Assembly (NCBI GenBank): GCA_028817635.1
Contig: JAPPPH010000272.1
Location: 1-5,566, forward strand
DNA length: 5,566 nt
From: Verrucomicrobiales bacterium
GTDB taxonomy: Bacteria; Verrucomicrobiota; Verrucomicrobiia; Limisphaerales; UBA1096
Reading direction: 5' to 3'
A model generated the notes under the pieces. It had not been told where the DNA came from. It made no database searches and saw only the letters and a list, made by a program, of their open reading frames with translations. Shown in pieces: positions 1 to 5,216 of the stretch; the first letter of the stretch is position 1, and the number at the start of each line of letters is the position of its first letter. The translations under genes and the position numbers were made by a program.

Positions 1-10
1 CAGGAGGTTG

Positions 11-38
11 AGCCTAGTACGGGAAATGCCCAAGTCAA
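11..38 (-). promoter_or_regulatory. possible leftward sigma70-type promoter
   Basis: Read on the minus strand, TTGACT (38-33) resembles a -35 box and TAGGCT (16-11) a weak -10 box, separated by 16 bases. It would drive a gene that starts beyond the left edge. The large inverted repeat at 41-74 lies directly upstream of the -35 box, where a regulator could act. The -10 match is only three of six bases, so the call is tentative. Confidence 0.35.
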
Positions 39-76
39 GCAACATATCAACATATCAAGATATGTTGATATGTGCT
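38..76. promoter_or_regulatory. long inverted repeat, probable operator
   Basis: Positions 42-56 and 59-73 are perfect 15-base inverted arms separated by AA. The pairing continues as 38-40 with 74-76 if one A is bulged. Each arm is itself a tandem duplication of an 8-mer: AACATATC at 41-48 and 49-56, then GATATGTT at 59-66 and GATATGTG at 67-74. Such nested dyads (ATATCAA...TTGATAT) are typical of operators for dimeric winged-helix repressors. From memory they resemble sites of ArsR-family regulators of methionine/S-adenosylhomocysteine genes (SahR type), but that identification is inference. It abuts the possible leftward promoter at 11-38, so the target gene would lie left of the window. 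The AT-rich arms and the lack of a following T-run on either side argue against a terminator. Confidence 0.55.
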
Positions 77-85
77 GATTCCCTA

Positions 86-117
86 AAGAAAAACGCCGTT
101 TCCGGCGCTTTTTTCTT
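86..117 (-). terminator. intrinsic terminator of the sigma/anti-sigma operon
   Basis: A G/C stem, CGCCG (94-98) with CGGCG (103-107) and a TTTC loop, is flanked by an A-tract (89-93) on the left and a T-tract (109-114) on the right. The minus-strand transcript therefore ends in a stem followed by a U-run, about 20 bases past the stop codon of the anti-sigma gene at 135. The symmetrical A and T tracts mean it could also stop transcription coming from the left. Confidence 0.75.
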
Positions 118-134
118 CAATCTCCCTGTTTGGC

Positions 135-587
135 CTAGCGTTGGGCGATTTTTATCGGAACCATACGGAGGGTGAAATCGAGCGCATTTTCCAGTTCGCC
201 GCTGATGGAGTCCAACTGCTGCTGGTAGGGTTGAGTCATCCACTCGTTCAAAACCTTGTCGGAAATCAGGCTGGCCACCTGCTGGTCGCTGTGGGCGGCG
301 GTCGCGATCCATTCCCCGATTGGCAAGCCTGCTCGCTCCTCCGGCGTCGGAACACTCGGTGTCAGGGCGAAAAGCAGGGCCAAGCCGGCCACTCCCCCGG
401 CCAAGGCCAAGCGTGCCCAGTTGAAAATCACCCATTTCGGCTGGGCCTTGCGCTGGGCCTCCTCCCGGACGGCAGCCATGATGCGCCGGTGCAAAAACGG
501 AGGGAAATCCTCACTCTGCCCGGCCTCCTCCCGGAGACGATTCTCGACGCTTGGCCAAGCGCTTGGTTGTTCCTCATTGGGTTGCAT
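135..587 (-). CDS. probable anti-sigma factor, single-pass membrane protein
   Basis: A 150-residue protein with a hydrophilic, charged N-terminal half (1-50), one hydrophobic segment at about 58-75 (LALAGGVAGLALLFAL) and a C-terminal domain of about 75 residues that is probably periplasmic. It directly follows an ECF sigma gene, and this topology and position are those of anti-sigma factors that hold the sigma factor at the membrane. There are no cysteines, so the zinc-binding HxxxCxxC motif of the ZAS class is absent; sigma binding would have to use the N-terminal helices, for example around FPPFLHRRIMAAV (28-40). I chose the ATG at 587 over an in-frame ATG at 617 because it lies one base after the sigma stop codon and has AGGA five bases upstream; the 617 start has no good ribosome site and would overlap the sigma gene by 29 bases. 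The function is inferred from context and topology; no family is recognised by sequence. Confidence 0.7.
   Translation of the reverse strand: MQPNEEQPSAWPSVENRLREEAGQSEDFPPFLHRRIMAAVREEAQRKAQPKWVIFNWARLALAGGVAGLALLFALTPSVPTPEERAGLPIGEWIATAAHSDQQVASLISDKVLNEWMTQPYQQQLDSISGELENALDFTLRMVPIKIAQR
548..566. repeat. copy 1 of CTTGGCCAAGCG, extended into overlapping palindromes
   Basis: CTTGGCCAAGCG is at 550-561, within the anti-sigma coding sequence. Here the flanks extend it to a 14-base perfect palindrome (548-561), and a second 12-base palindrome, CCAAGCGCTTGG, overlaps it at 555-566. Confidence 0.5.
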
Positions 588-588
588 G

Positions 589-1227
589 TCAGTCCTGTGT
601 TTCTTTGGGCAACTCATCCGCCAATTTGTTCCGGGCCCGGTGCAAAAGCACCTTCACTGAGCCCGCGCTTCTATCCATTACACGCGCGGTCTGTTCAAGG
701 TTTCGGTCTTCACCATAAAAAAACCACAACGCATCGTATTGGGCATCAGTCAGGAGTCGCCGGGCCTTGGCCCATAATTGCTCGGCCTGCTCCGCTGCGA
801 GCATTTCGGTGTCCGGAGTCTCCTCCACCACCCGGTCTGCATCCTCGGAATCGAACGGGCGTTGACGGCGAAAGTGGTTGATCGCCTGCCGGTTGGCGAT
901 GGTGTAAATCCAGGTTGAAAAGGCATACTTCGGGTTGAACCGATGCAGCTTGCGATAAGCGATTACAAACGTGGTCTGGAGCAGATCCTGCGACAGGTGG
1001 TGGTCGCCGGTTTTCTTAAGCAGAAAATGAAACAACTGGCCCTCAAAGCGAAAGACCAGTTGCTCGAAAGACTCCATGCACCCCCCCTGTGCTAACTGTA
1101 CCAGTTCGCGCTCCTCGGCAATCGCCTCGGCACGACTTGTATTGGCTGGAGTTTCGACCTCCCGCGACTGCCCGGTTTGCCCCGTTGCAGCCGCCGTTAT
1201 CACTGGAATGGCAGCACCGCGAATCAC
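589..1227 (-). CDS. ECF-type RNA polymerase sigma factor
   Basis: A 212-residue sigma70-family protein of the extracytoplasmic-function type, with only regions 2 and 4. Region 2 spans about 54-122, with the core-binding and -10-recognition stretch around DLLQTTFVIAYRKLHRF (81-97) and STWIYTIANRQAINHFRR (104-121). Region 4 spans about 155-203, with a helix-turn-helix in LEQTARVMDRSAGSVKVLLHRAR (177-199). It would direct RNA polymerase to a set of promoters when released from its anti-sigma factor, probably the next gene. The start is GTG, overlapping the previous stop codon as GTGA, with no strong ribosome site, so translation is probably coupled to the upstream gene. The first 38 residues (Ala/Thr/Glu-rich) are an extension not usual in ECF factors; a later start is possible, but no ATG precedes the conserved ERELVQLAQGG segment (39-49). 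Confidence 0.93.
   Translation of the reverse strand: MIRGAAIPVITAAATGQTGQSREVETPANTSRAEAIAEERELVQLAQGGCMESFEQLVFRFEGQLFHFLLKKTGDHHLSQDLLQTTFVIAYRKLHRFNPKYAFSTWIYTIANRQAINHFRRQRPFDSEDADRVVEETPDTEMLAAEQAEQLWAKARRLLTDAQYDALWFFYGEDRNLEQTARVMDRSAGSVKVLLHRARNKLADELPKETQD
593..596 (-). promoter_or_regulatory. ribosome binding site deciding the anti-sigma start
   Basis: AGGA in the minus strand lies inside the last codons of the sigma gene, five bases before the ATG at 587. It favours that start over the upstream ATG at 617 and fits translational coupling of the two genes. Confidence 0.5.
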
Positions 1228-2180
1228 TCGCTCTTGTCTTTGTCCTTATCGATAAGGTCGATGTCGAAATCAACATCCAGATCCTCCAGGGCCGGGTCAA
1301 CCGCTTCGAGAATCTTCTCAACCGCCATCTTGAAATCGACCGTGATGGTCGATTCCTTGCGTGAAACTTTCAGCGCCTTGAGCAGGTCCTTTAATTCTGG
1401 GTTGTCCTCCTGTCCTAATGCCGCAAAACCGATCAAGCCATTGACCATGTTGTGCATATGCTCGGCGGTCTCGACACTTTGCGCGACGACTTGGAGGGAC
1501 ATCACCAAATCATCCCCTGACTCCCCGACTACCATCATCGCTTCGCGCGCCATGTCGTTGACGGTCGGATCCTCGATGACATCCTCGAGTCCGTCGAGAT
1601 CCGCGTAGCCCATCATAAACGGAGCCTTGGCTTTTTCCGAAATCTCACCGATCGGGCCGGGCAGTTTTTTGGCTGCGCCCTTCCCGTTCACCAGATTGAT
1701 GCCATCGCGCGCCAACTCGCGACTGGGGGCGATGACCGCTGTCGACGTGTTCACAAAACTGATGTAGCCGCGCTCGCCGTCCACCTTTCCGACGCTGTGG
1801 ATCGTATGATCCTTATATTCAGTCGGCCGGTAGTCCTCCTCCAGCTTGATGAACGAGAGCACCTTTTTGGTTTCGGCTGCGTGCTTCAGCACAATCAAGC
1901 CGTTCTCCTCCTCGCCATTCCCGGACATGGTCATGCTCTTTAGCGCGGTGAAAGGGTCAAAGCCGATGATTTCCTTCATAGCATCGATGCGTTCCTCACC
2001 CTCTTCCTCACGTGCTTGCTTAATCACGGTTGAGCCGAGTTTGGAGTTGCGGATCGCATCAAAATCCAAATGCATTACAAACTTCGAGTCCTTGGCCACG
2101 TTTGCCTTATCCAACTTGGCCGCCTGCCCCGGGGGCGATAGCAGCGCCAGCCCCATCATCATGAATACTGTCTTTTTCAT
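1224..2180 (-). CDS. secreted protein of unknown function, first gene of the sigma module
   Basis: A 318-residue protein with a clear Sec signal peptide: MKKT, a hydrophobic core VFMMMGLALL (5-14), and likely cleavage after GQAA near residue 21. The mature part is mixed alpha/beta, with a repeated-looking pattern of strand-plus-helix segments, such as KFVMHLDFDAIRNSKLG (33-49) and PFMMGYADLDGLEDVIED (187-204). It ends in a very acidic, lysine-spiked tail (295-318; LDVDFDIDLIDKDKDKSE). No cysteines, catalytic motif or known family is recognised. The opening 'HLDFDAIRNSKLG' resembles hypothetical exported proteins seen in Planctomycetes/Verrucomicrobia. Its stop codon overlaps the GTG of the sigma gene by four bases, so it is translationally linked to the regulator and could be the envelope sensor or ligand, or a dominant product of the regulon. 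The start ATG has only a weak AAG-type ribosome site; the signal peptide supports it. Confidence 0.8.
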   Translation of the reverse strand: MKKTVFMMMGLALLSPPGQAAKLDKANVAKDSKFVMHLDFDAIRNSKLGSTVIKQAREEEGEERIDAMKEIIGFDPFTALKSMTMSGNGEEENGLIVLKHAAETKKVLSFIKLEEDYRPTEYKDHTIHSVGKVDGERGYISFVNTSTAVIAPSRELARDGINLVNGKGAAKKLPGPIGEISEKAKAPFMMGYADLDGLEDVIEDPTVNDMAREAMMVVGESGDDLVMSLQVVAQSVETAEHMHNMVNGLIGFAALGQEDNPELKDLLKALKVSRKESTITVDFKMAVEKILEAVDPALEDLDVDFDIDLIDKDKDKSE

Positions 2181-2228
2181 TCTTAAATTAAGTCGTCGCA
2201 GGAACGATTAGTTGCTGAGATATACACG

Positions 2229-2244
2229 CCTGATTCCGGTCAGG
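2229..2244. repeat. small inverted repeat between Rieske and secreted-protein genes
   Basis: CCTGA (2229-2233) pairs with TCAGG (2240-2244), extended by one T·G wobble, in the 84-base gap after the Rieske stop codon and before the secreted-protein start. It could be a weak attenuating hairpin or an operator. A possible minus-strand -10 (TATATC, 2224-2219) lies next to it, but no matching -35 box is seen. Confidence 0.25.
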
Positions 2245-2264
2245 TTACGTGGTTTTTCAAAAAT

Positions 2265-2984
2265 CTATTCGCGCACGACCTGAATGAAGCCGGCATCGCC
2301 CACCGGCTGCAAATACAGTGTCGCGGTCTTGCCGTTTCCGGTTAACCGGCTGGCGCTGAGCGGGCCATCCGGAGTCGTGGCAAACTGAACCGCCTCGGCA
2401 TCCCCGCCGCCCAGTTTGTCGCGAACCATCACGGTGTATTTCATGCCGGAGATAGTCTTAAACGACAGCGCCACGCGATCGCCCGCACCGGTCTGAATCA
2501 CACTGGTCGCAACCGAGTAGCCGAGGTTCGGGAACGCGACACTTACCGATCCGGAGCCATCGTAGCTTGTGTCGTACGACTTGAGCGCGGACCGGGCCGG
2601 CCCCCGCACCACCCGGCCGTCCACGTCGAACTGCGAACCGTGCGCCCGGCAGTACAACCCCTTGCCCTTCTTGAATGGGTCCACCGCCACGCCGCGATGA
2701 GTGCACTTGGCCGATACAGCGTAAAACTGGTTGCCCGGCATTCGCGTCACCACGATCTGGTTGCTCGCGCTCGGGATGCCAGCCACGTTCAGGCGAACCG
2801 ACCCGTACGAGTTTTTCAACTGGGGAAACTCGTCAAAACTCATGCGGTACACGGCAGTCTCACCGGCATGAATGTCGGCCAGCAGCCATCGCATCGGACC
2901 TAACCCGCACATGCCGGCACAGACCGCCCCATAGGACAGTGTCCGCAGCACATCGCGTCGTTGGAATGTTGGATTGGTTTTCAT
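2265..2984 (-). CDS. Tat-exported Rieske [2Fe-2S] protein with extra C-terminal domain
   Basis: A 239-residue protein. The N-terminus carries a twin-arginine signal (QRRDVLR, 8-14) followed by a moderately hydrophobic stretch (TLSYGAVCAGMCGLGPMRWLLA, 15-36), as expected for an iron-sulfur protein folded before export. The Rieske domain covers about 60-150, with both cluster-ligand pairs intact: C94-T-H96 and C112-R-A-H115, separated by 15 residues (C-x-H-x15-C-x2-H). It should carry a 2Fe-2S cluster at the outer face of the membrane and transfer electrons. Residues 155-239 form a further beta-rich domain with the pattern FKTISGMKYTVMVRDKL and an ending like 'G-[DA]-x-F-x-x-V', similar to C-terminal beta-sandwich modules frequent in exported verrucomicrobial proteins (inference). 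The reading frame stays open upstream to 3545, but that part is antisense to the HD gene; the ATG at 2984 is chosen because the Tat motif follows directly. No cytochrome b or c gene lies beside it, so its redox partner is unknown. Confidence 0.88.
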   Translation of the reverse strand: MKTNPTFQRRDVLRTLSYGAVCAGMCGLGPMRWLLADIHAGETAVYRMSFDEFPQLKNSYGSVRLNVAGIPSASNQIVVTRMPGNQFYAVSAKCTHRGVAVDPFKKGKGLYCRAHGSQFDVDGRVVRGPARSALKSYDTSYDGSGSVSVAFPNLGYSVATSVIQTGAGDRVALSFKTISGMKYTVMVRDKLGGGDAEAVQFATTPDGPLSASRLTGNGKTATLYLQPVGDAGFIQVVRE

Positions 2985-2994
2985 TGTCAAAGCA

Positions 2995-3030
2995 AGCACT
3001 TGGCAAAGTACAACCCAGCACTTGGCCAAG
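2995..3030. repeat. paired 14-base direct repeats, possible operator
   Basis: AGCACTTGGC[A/C]AAG occurs at 2995-3008 and again at 3017-3030, with one mismatch and start points 22 bp apart, i.e. two helical turns. The second copy contains the palindrome CTTGGCCAAG. They lie 11-46 bases upstream of the Rieske ATG in the divergent spacer, so a regulator binding the same face of the DNA at both sites could control either gene. No other long sequence in the spacer is duplicated. Confidence 0.45.
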
Positions 3031-3037
3031 CGGAATA

Positions 3038-3062
3038 AAAATCGAGCCCAAACCCCGATTTT
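3038..3062. repeat. inverted repeat in the divergent spacer
   Basis: AAAATCG (3038-3044) pairs perfectly with CGATTTT (3056-3062) across an 11-base centre. A-rich and T-rich outer ends give it a terminator-like look in both directions, but it lies between two divergent starts. An operator, or a block between the two promoters, is therefore more likely than an end-of-operon signal. Confidence 0.35.
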
Positions 3063-3073
3063 GTCATTTGACA
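3062..3073 (+). promoter_or_regulatory. TGTCA-TT-TGACA dyad with a -35-like box
   Basis: A perfect 5-base inverted repeat (TGTCA, TT, TGACA) lies 50 bases before the HD-gene start. Its right half forms a consensus TTGACA at 3068-3073 on the plus strand. No good -10 box is seen 16-18 bases further on, so this may be an operator half rather than a housekeeping promoter. Confidence 0.3.
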
Positions 3074-3122
3074 CTACCGCTAAATTCGGGCCAGGTTCCG
3101 ACAGCCTTTTACGCAATCCAGC

Positions 3123-3719
3123 ATGGCCAACCCACCCGAACTTATCGAGAAAATTGAGTCGCATCTTCGCGAGAACCTCACCCCGTACCGCTGCGAACAC
3201 GTCCTCTCGGTGCGTGACCAGGCGGTGAGTCTGGCCATGCAGCACGGTATCAACGAGGATCAGGCAGAGCTGGCCGCCCTGCTCCACGATTGCCTCAAGG
3301 AACTTTCCAACAACGAACTGCTCCAGTACGCCGACGAGCACGGGCTGGAAATCGATGAGCACGAGCGAAAAAATCTCAGCCTGCTTCACGGCAAAGTCGC
3401 ACCGTATTTTGCCCGGAGCGAGTTCGGCGTGGAAGATGAGGTCGTGTTCGACGCCATGCGCAAGCATACCACCGGTGCAGTCGAGATGGGCCCGGTCGAC
3501 ACCTTGCTTTTCGTCGCCGACTTTTGCGAACCGCTCCGGCCGCACGCCGAGGCTCTAACCGTACGCACCCTTGCCGAGCGCGATCTCGAGATTGCCGCGC
3601 TCGAGGTTGTCCAATGCAAGATCCGCAAGAGCCTCTCCAAGCATCGCGCCATTCATCCCGACTCATTCCATGCCTACAACGCCATGGTGGAAAAACGCAC
3701 CGGGGGCAGCCGCGGTTAA
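3123..3719 (+). CDS. yqeK: HD-domain hydrolase, YqeK-type Ap4A hydrolase (symmetrical)
   Basis: A 198-residue cytoplasmic protein, the usual size of the family. HD-superfamily metal ligands and YqeK signature residues are all visible: R23-x-x-H26 (RCEHVLSV), H55-D56 in LAALLHDCLKEL, the LHG motif at 88-90 with H89, H115 in KHTTG, and D133 in VADFCEPLR (131-139). YqeK enzymes use a di-iron/HD centre to split diadenosine tetraphosphate into two ADP. In many bacteria they act with nucleotide and ribosome-assembly genes such as nadD and rsfS, which are not present here. The neighbour downstream is a beta-CASP ribonuclease 12 bases away in the same frame, probably co-transcribed. No clear ribosome site precedes the ATG, but this start puts a normal-length N-terminal helix before H26. 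Confidence 0.88.
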   Translation: MANPPELIEKIESHLRENLTPYRCEHVLSVRDQAVSLAMQHGINEDQAELAALLHDCLKELSNNELLQYADEHGLEIDEHERKNLSLLHGKVAPYFARSEFGVEDEVVFDAMRKHTTGAVEMGPVDTLLFVADFCEPLRPHAEALTVRTLAERDLEIAALEVVQCKIRKSLSKHRAIHPDSFHAYNAMVEKRTGGSRG

Positions 3720-3731
3720 CACTCATCGCCC

Positions 3732-5117
3732 TTGAAACTTTGCGACCTCAATCCCGGGCCGGGCATCGGCGCCAGCGCTTGGCACGTCGAGATCGACGGG
3801 TGCGGCCTTTTGATGGACTCCGGCACCCACCCCAAGCGCGAGGGGCGCGACGCCCTGCCGCTCTACGACGCCGTCCGCGAGAGACCGGTCGACACCATCG
3901 CCATCACCCACTGCCATCACGACCACGTCGGCTCGCTCCCGGTCGCGCTCCGGCATTTTCCCCGCGCCCACGTGATGATGAGCGAGTTGAGCTACTTCAT
4001 CGTCGAGCGCGTGCTGCACAACTCGGTTAACGTGATGAAGCACCAGGCCGCCGAGCTAGGCATCACCGAGTACCCGCTGTTCACCCACCGTGAAGTCGAC
4101 GAGTTGGCACCAATAATTCAGGGCTACCGCTACAACCGGGAGATCGAGTGGGCGACGTTTGACCAAACAATCGCTGGCAAACCTTCTCCCACGCTGGAGT
4201 TTTTCGACGCCGGACACGCGCTCGGTTCCGCCGGCATCCTCGTTAGAGGCAGGGAGGAAACCCTGTTTTACACCGGCGACGTCTGCACCCACGACCAGAC
4301 AATCCTCAAAGCCGCACGCTTTGACGATGTCCGGGCCGATGTAATGATCATGGAGACCACGCGCGGCGGCCGTGCGACACCCACCGATTTTTCCCGGGAA
4401 ACAGAAACCGAGAAACTAATCCGCGCCATCGAGGAAACGTTCGAGCGTGGGGGCAGCGCCCTCATCCCTACATTCGCGCTGGGCCGAACGCAGGAAATTC
4501 TCTGCACGCTGGCGCTGCAAATGCAGTCCGGTCGGCTTAAGAAACAGCCAGTGTTCATAGGCGGACTGGGGCGTGTGTTCACCGAGATTTATGACCTGCA
4601 ATCACACCGCGCCAACCGTCAACACCCTGACCTTCAGCTGGACGAGGCGCTTGACCTCTCCGTACTTAGCCGCGATCAGGCCGCCCGGATCAAGCTCAAC
4701 AAAAACCGGCTGTTCGTCATGACCGCCGGGATGCTCTCCGAGAATACCACGGCCTACGACTTGGCCAAGCGTATGGTCGAACAGCCGGCGCACGGCATTT
4801 TCTTTGTCGGCTATGCCGATCCCGAGACTCCTGGAGGCCGGCTTAAGGCCGCCGCGCCAGGCGAACTGTTCCACTACTGCGACACCACTGGCAACTTGGC
4901 CAAGCGCTGTGAAGTGCGCGACTTTGACTTCACCGCACACGCCAACCGCGAGGATCTACTCGAATTGGTCGGGCAAGTTGCCCCTCACACTCTCATCCTT
5001 GGCCACGGCGATGACCCTGCCCGGGAGTGGTTCAAAGCCGAGGTGGGCAGGCGATGGCCATCAATCGGGATCCTCGTGCCTGAGCCCGGCCAGCCAGTTG
5101 AAATACCCAACCCATAA
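3732..5117 (+). CDS. metallo-beta-lactamase / beta-CASP ribonuclease
   Basis: A 461-residue protein of the CPSF-73/RNase J-like beta-CASP group, in the size range of short bacterial members. The MBL motifs are complete: D29 (LLMDSG), H60-x-H62-x-D64-H65 (THCHHDHVG), H162 (DAGHALGSAG) and D183 (YTGDV). The beta-CASP insertion follows, with motif A E208 in METTRGG, the PTFALGRTQE stretch (246-255), VMTAGML (329-335), and VGYADPETPGGR (359-370). Motif B is H403 in FDFTAH and motif C is H425 in LILGHG. Two zinc ions at this site cleave RNA phosphodiester bonds; whether it acts as an endo- or exonuclease cannot be told from sequence. It lacks the C-terminal domain typical of RNase J. The start is TTG: it is the first usable start after the in-frame stop of the HD gene (3717-3719), and the following strand up to D29 is needed for the fold. 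No Shine-Dalgarno sequence is visible, so translation probably depends on the upstream gene. Confidence 0.92.
   Translation: MKLCDLNPGPGIGASAWHVEIDGCGLLMDSGTHPKREGRDALPLYDAVRERPVDTIAITHCHHDHVGSLPVALRHFPRAHVMMSELSYFIVERVLHNSVNVMKHQAAELGITEYPLFTHREVDELAPIIQGYRYNREIEWATFDQTIAGKPSPTLEFFDAGHALGSAGILVRGREETLFYTGDVCTHDQTILKAARFDDVRADVMIMETTRGGRATPTDFSRETETEKLIRAIEETFERGGSALIPTFALGRTQEILCTLALQMQSGRLKKQPVFIGGLGRVFTEIYDLQSHRANRQHPDLQLDEALDLSVLSRDQAARIKLNKNRLFVMTAGMLSENTTAYDLAKRMVEQPAHGIFFVGYADPETPGGRLKAAAPGELFHYCDTTGNLAKRCEVRDFDFTAHANREDLLELVGQVAPHTLILGHGDDPAREWFKAEVGRRWPSIGILVPEPGQPVEIPNP
4760..4771. repeat. copy 3 of CTTGGCCAAGCG
   Basis: An exact 12-base match inside the ribonuclease gene, where it encodes the end of D-L-A-K-R. 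The other exact copies are at 550-561, 3021-3032 and 4895-4906, all in the same orientation. Confidence 0.5.
4895..4906. repeat. copy 4 of CTTGGCCAAGCG
   Basis: An exact 12-base match inside the ribonuclease gene, 135 bases after copy 3 and in the same codon phase, encoding N-L-A-K-R. Part of this pair could reflect an L-A-K-R peptide repeat, but that does not explain the copies in the anti-sigma gene (other strand and phase) and in the divergent spacer. Confidence 0.5.
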
Positions 5118-5125
5118 AAGAAGAT

Positions 5126-5161
5126 GGCGGTGAAGAGACGCTTGCAACACTCTCCACCGCC
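5126..5161 (-). terminator. hairpin terminator, best suited to minus-strand transcripts
   Basis: GGCGGTG-A-AGAG (5126-5137) faces CTCT-C-CACCGCC (5150-5161) around a 12-base loop. In the plus-strand RNA there is an A·C mismatch and no U-run follows. In the minus-strand RNA that position becomes a G·U pair, giving a 12-bp stem followed by the U-rich AUCUUCUUUUAU. It would therefore end transcription arriving from the right, 56 bases past the minus-strand stop at 5217, and may also weakly stop or stabilise the ribonuclease transcript that ends at 5117. Confidence 0.55.
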
Positions 5162-5216
5162 GCGGGAAACTCAACCTGAGCCAAGCTTAAGTTCCCCCTG
5201 CAGAAATCGGGATGTT
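5162..5216. other. spacer with nothing further identified
   Basis: Together with the hairpin before it and the doubtful frames after it, this forms the 449-base stretch 5118-5566 without a confident gene. Composition drops sharply in its right part (18 G/C of 60 at 5401-5460). No RNA gene, repeat array or transposon end was recognised. Confidence 0.5.

Noticed and set aside
41..74. CRISPR-like or IS-end interpretation of the repeated 8-mers at the left edge
   Set aside because: There are only four 8-base units arranged as a dyad with no spacers, no transposase and no target duplication visible.
2..172. Plus-strand frame from ATG 26 with AGGAGG-like bases at 2-8
   Set aside because: The spacing from the purine box to the ATG is too long (about 17 bases), and the frame runs through the operator dyad and the terminator.
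141..881. Long plus-strand open frame of 246 codons
   Set aside because: It is antisense to both the sigma and anti-sigma genes, with a Pro/Gly/Arg-rich composition typical of shadow frames in GC-rich DNA.
2201..2225. GGAAC followed by TATAC on the plus strand, and GGAAT on the minus strand (2237-2233), as possible ECF sigma promoters
   Set aside because: The plus-strand one would transcribe antisense into the Rieske gene, and the minus-strand one has no ECF-like -10 sequence at 16-17 bases.
2985..3545. Open minus-strand frame extending the Rieske gene upstream by 187 codons
   Set aside because: It lies antisense to the well-supported HD-domain gene, and the Tat signal directly after the ATG at 2984 marks the true N-terminus.
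3524..4030. Plus-strand frame rich in Arg and Pro over the YqeK/ribonuclease junction
   Set aside because: It overlaps two genes with complete catalytic motifs in another frame; the composition is that of a shadow.
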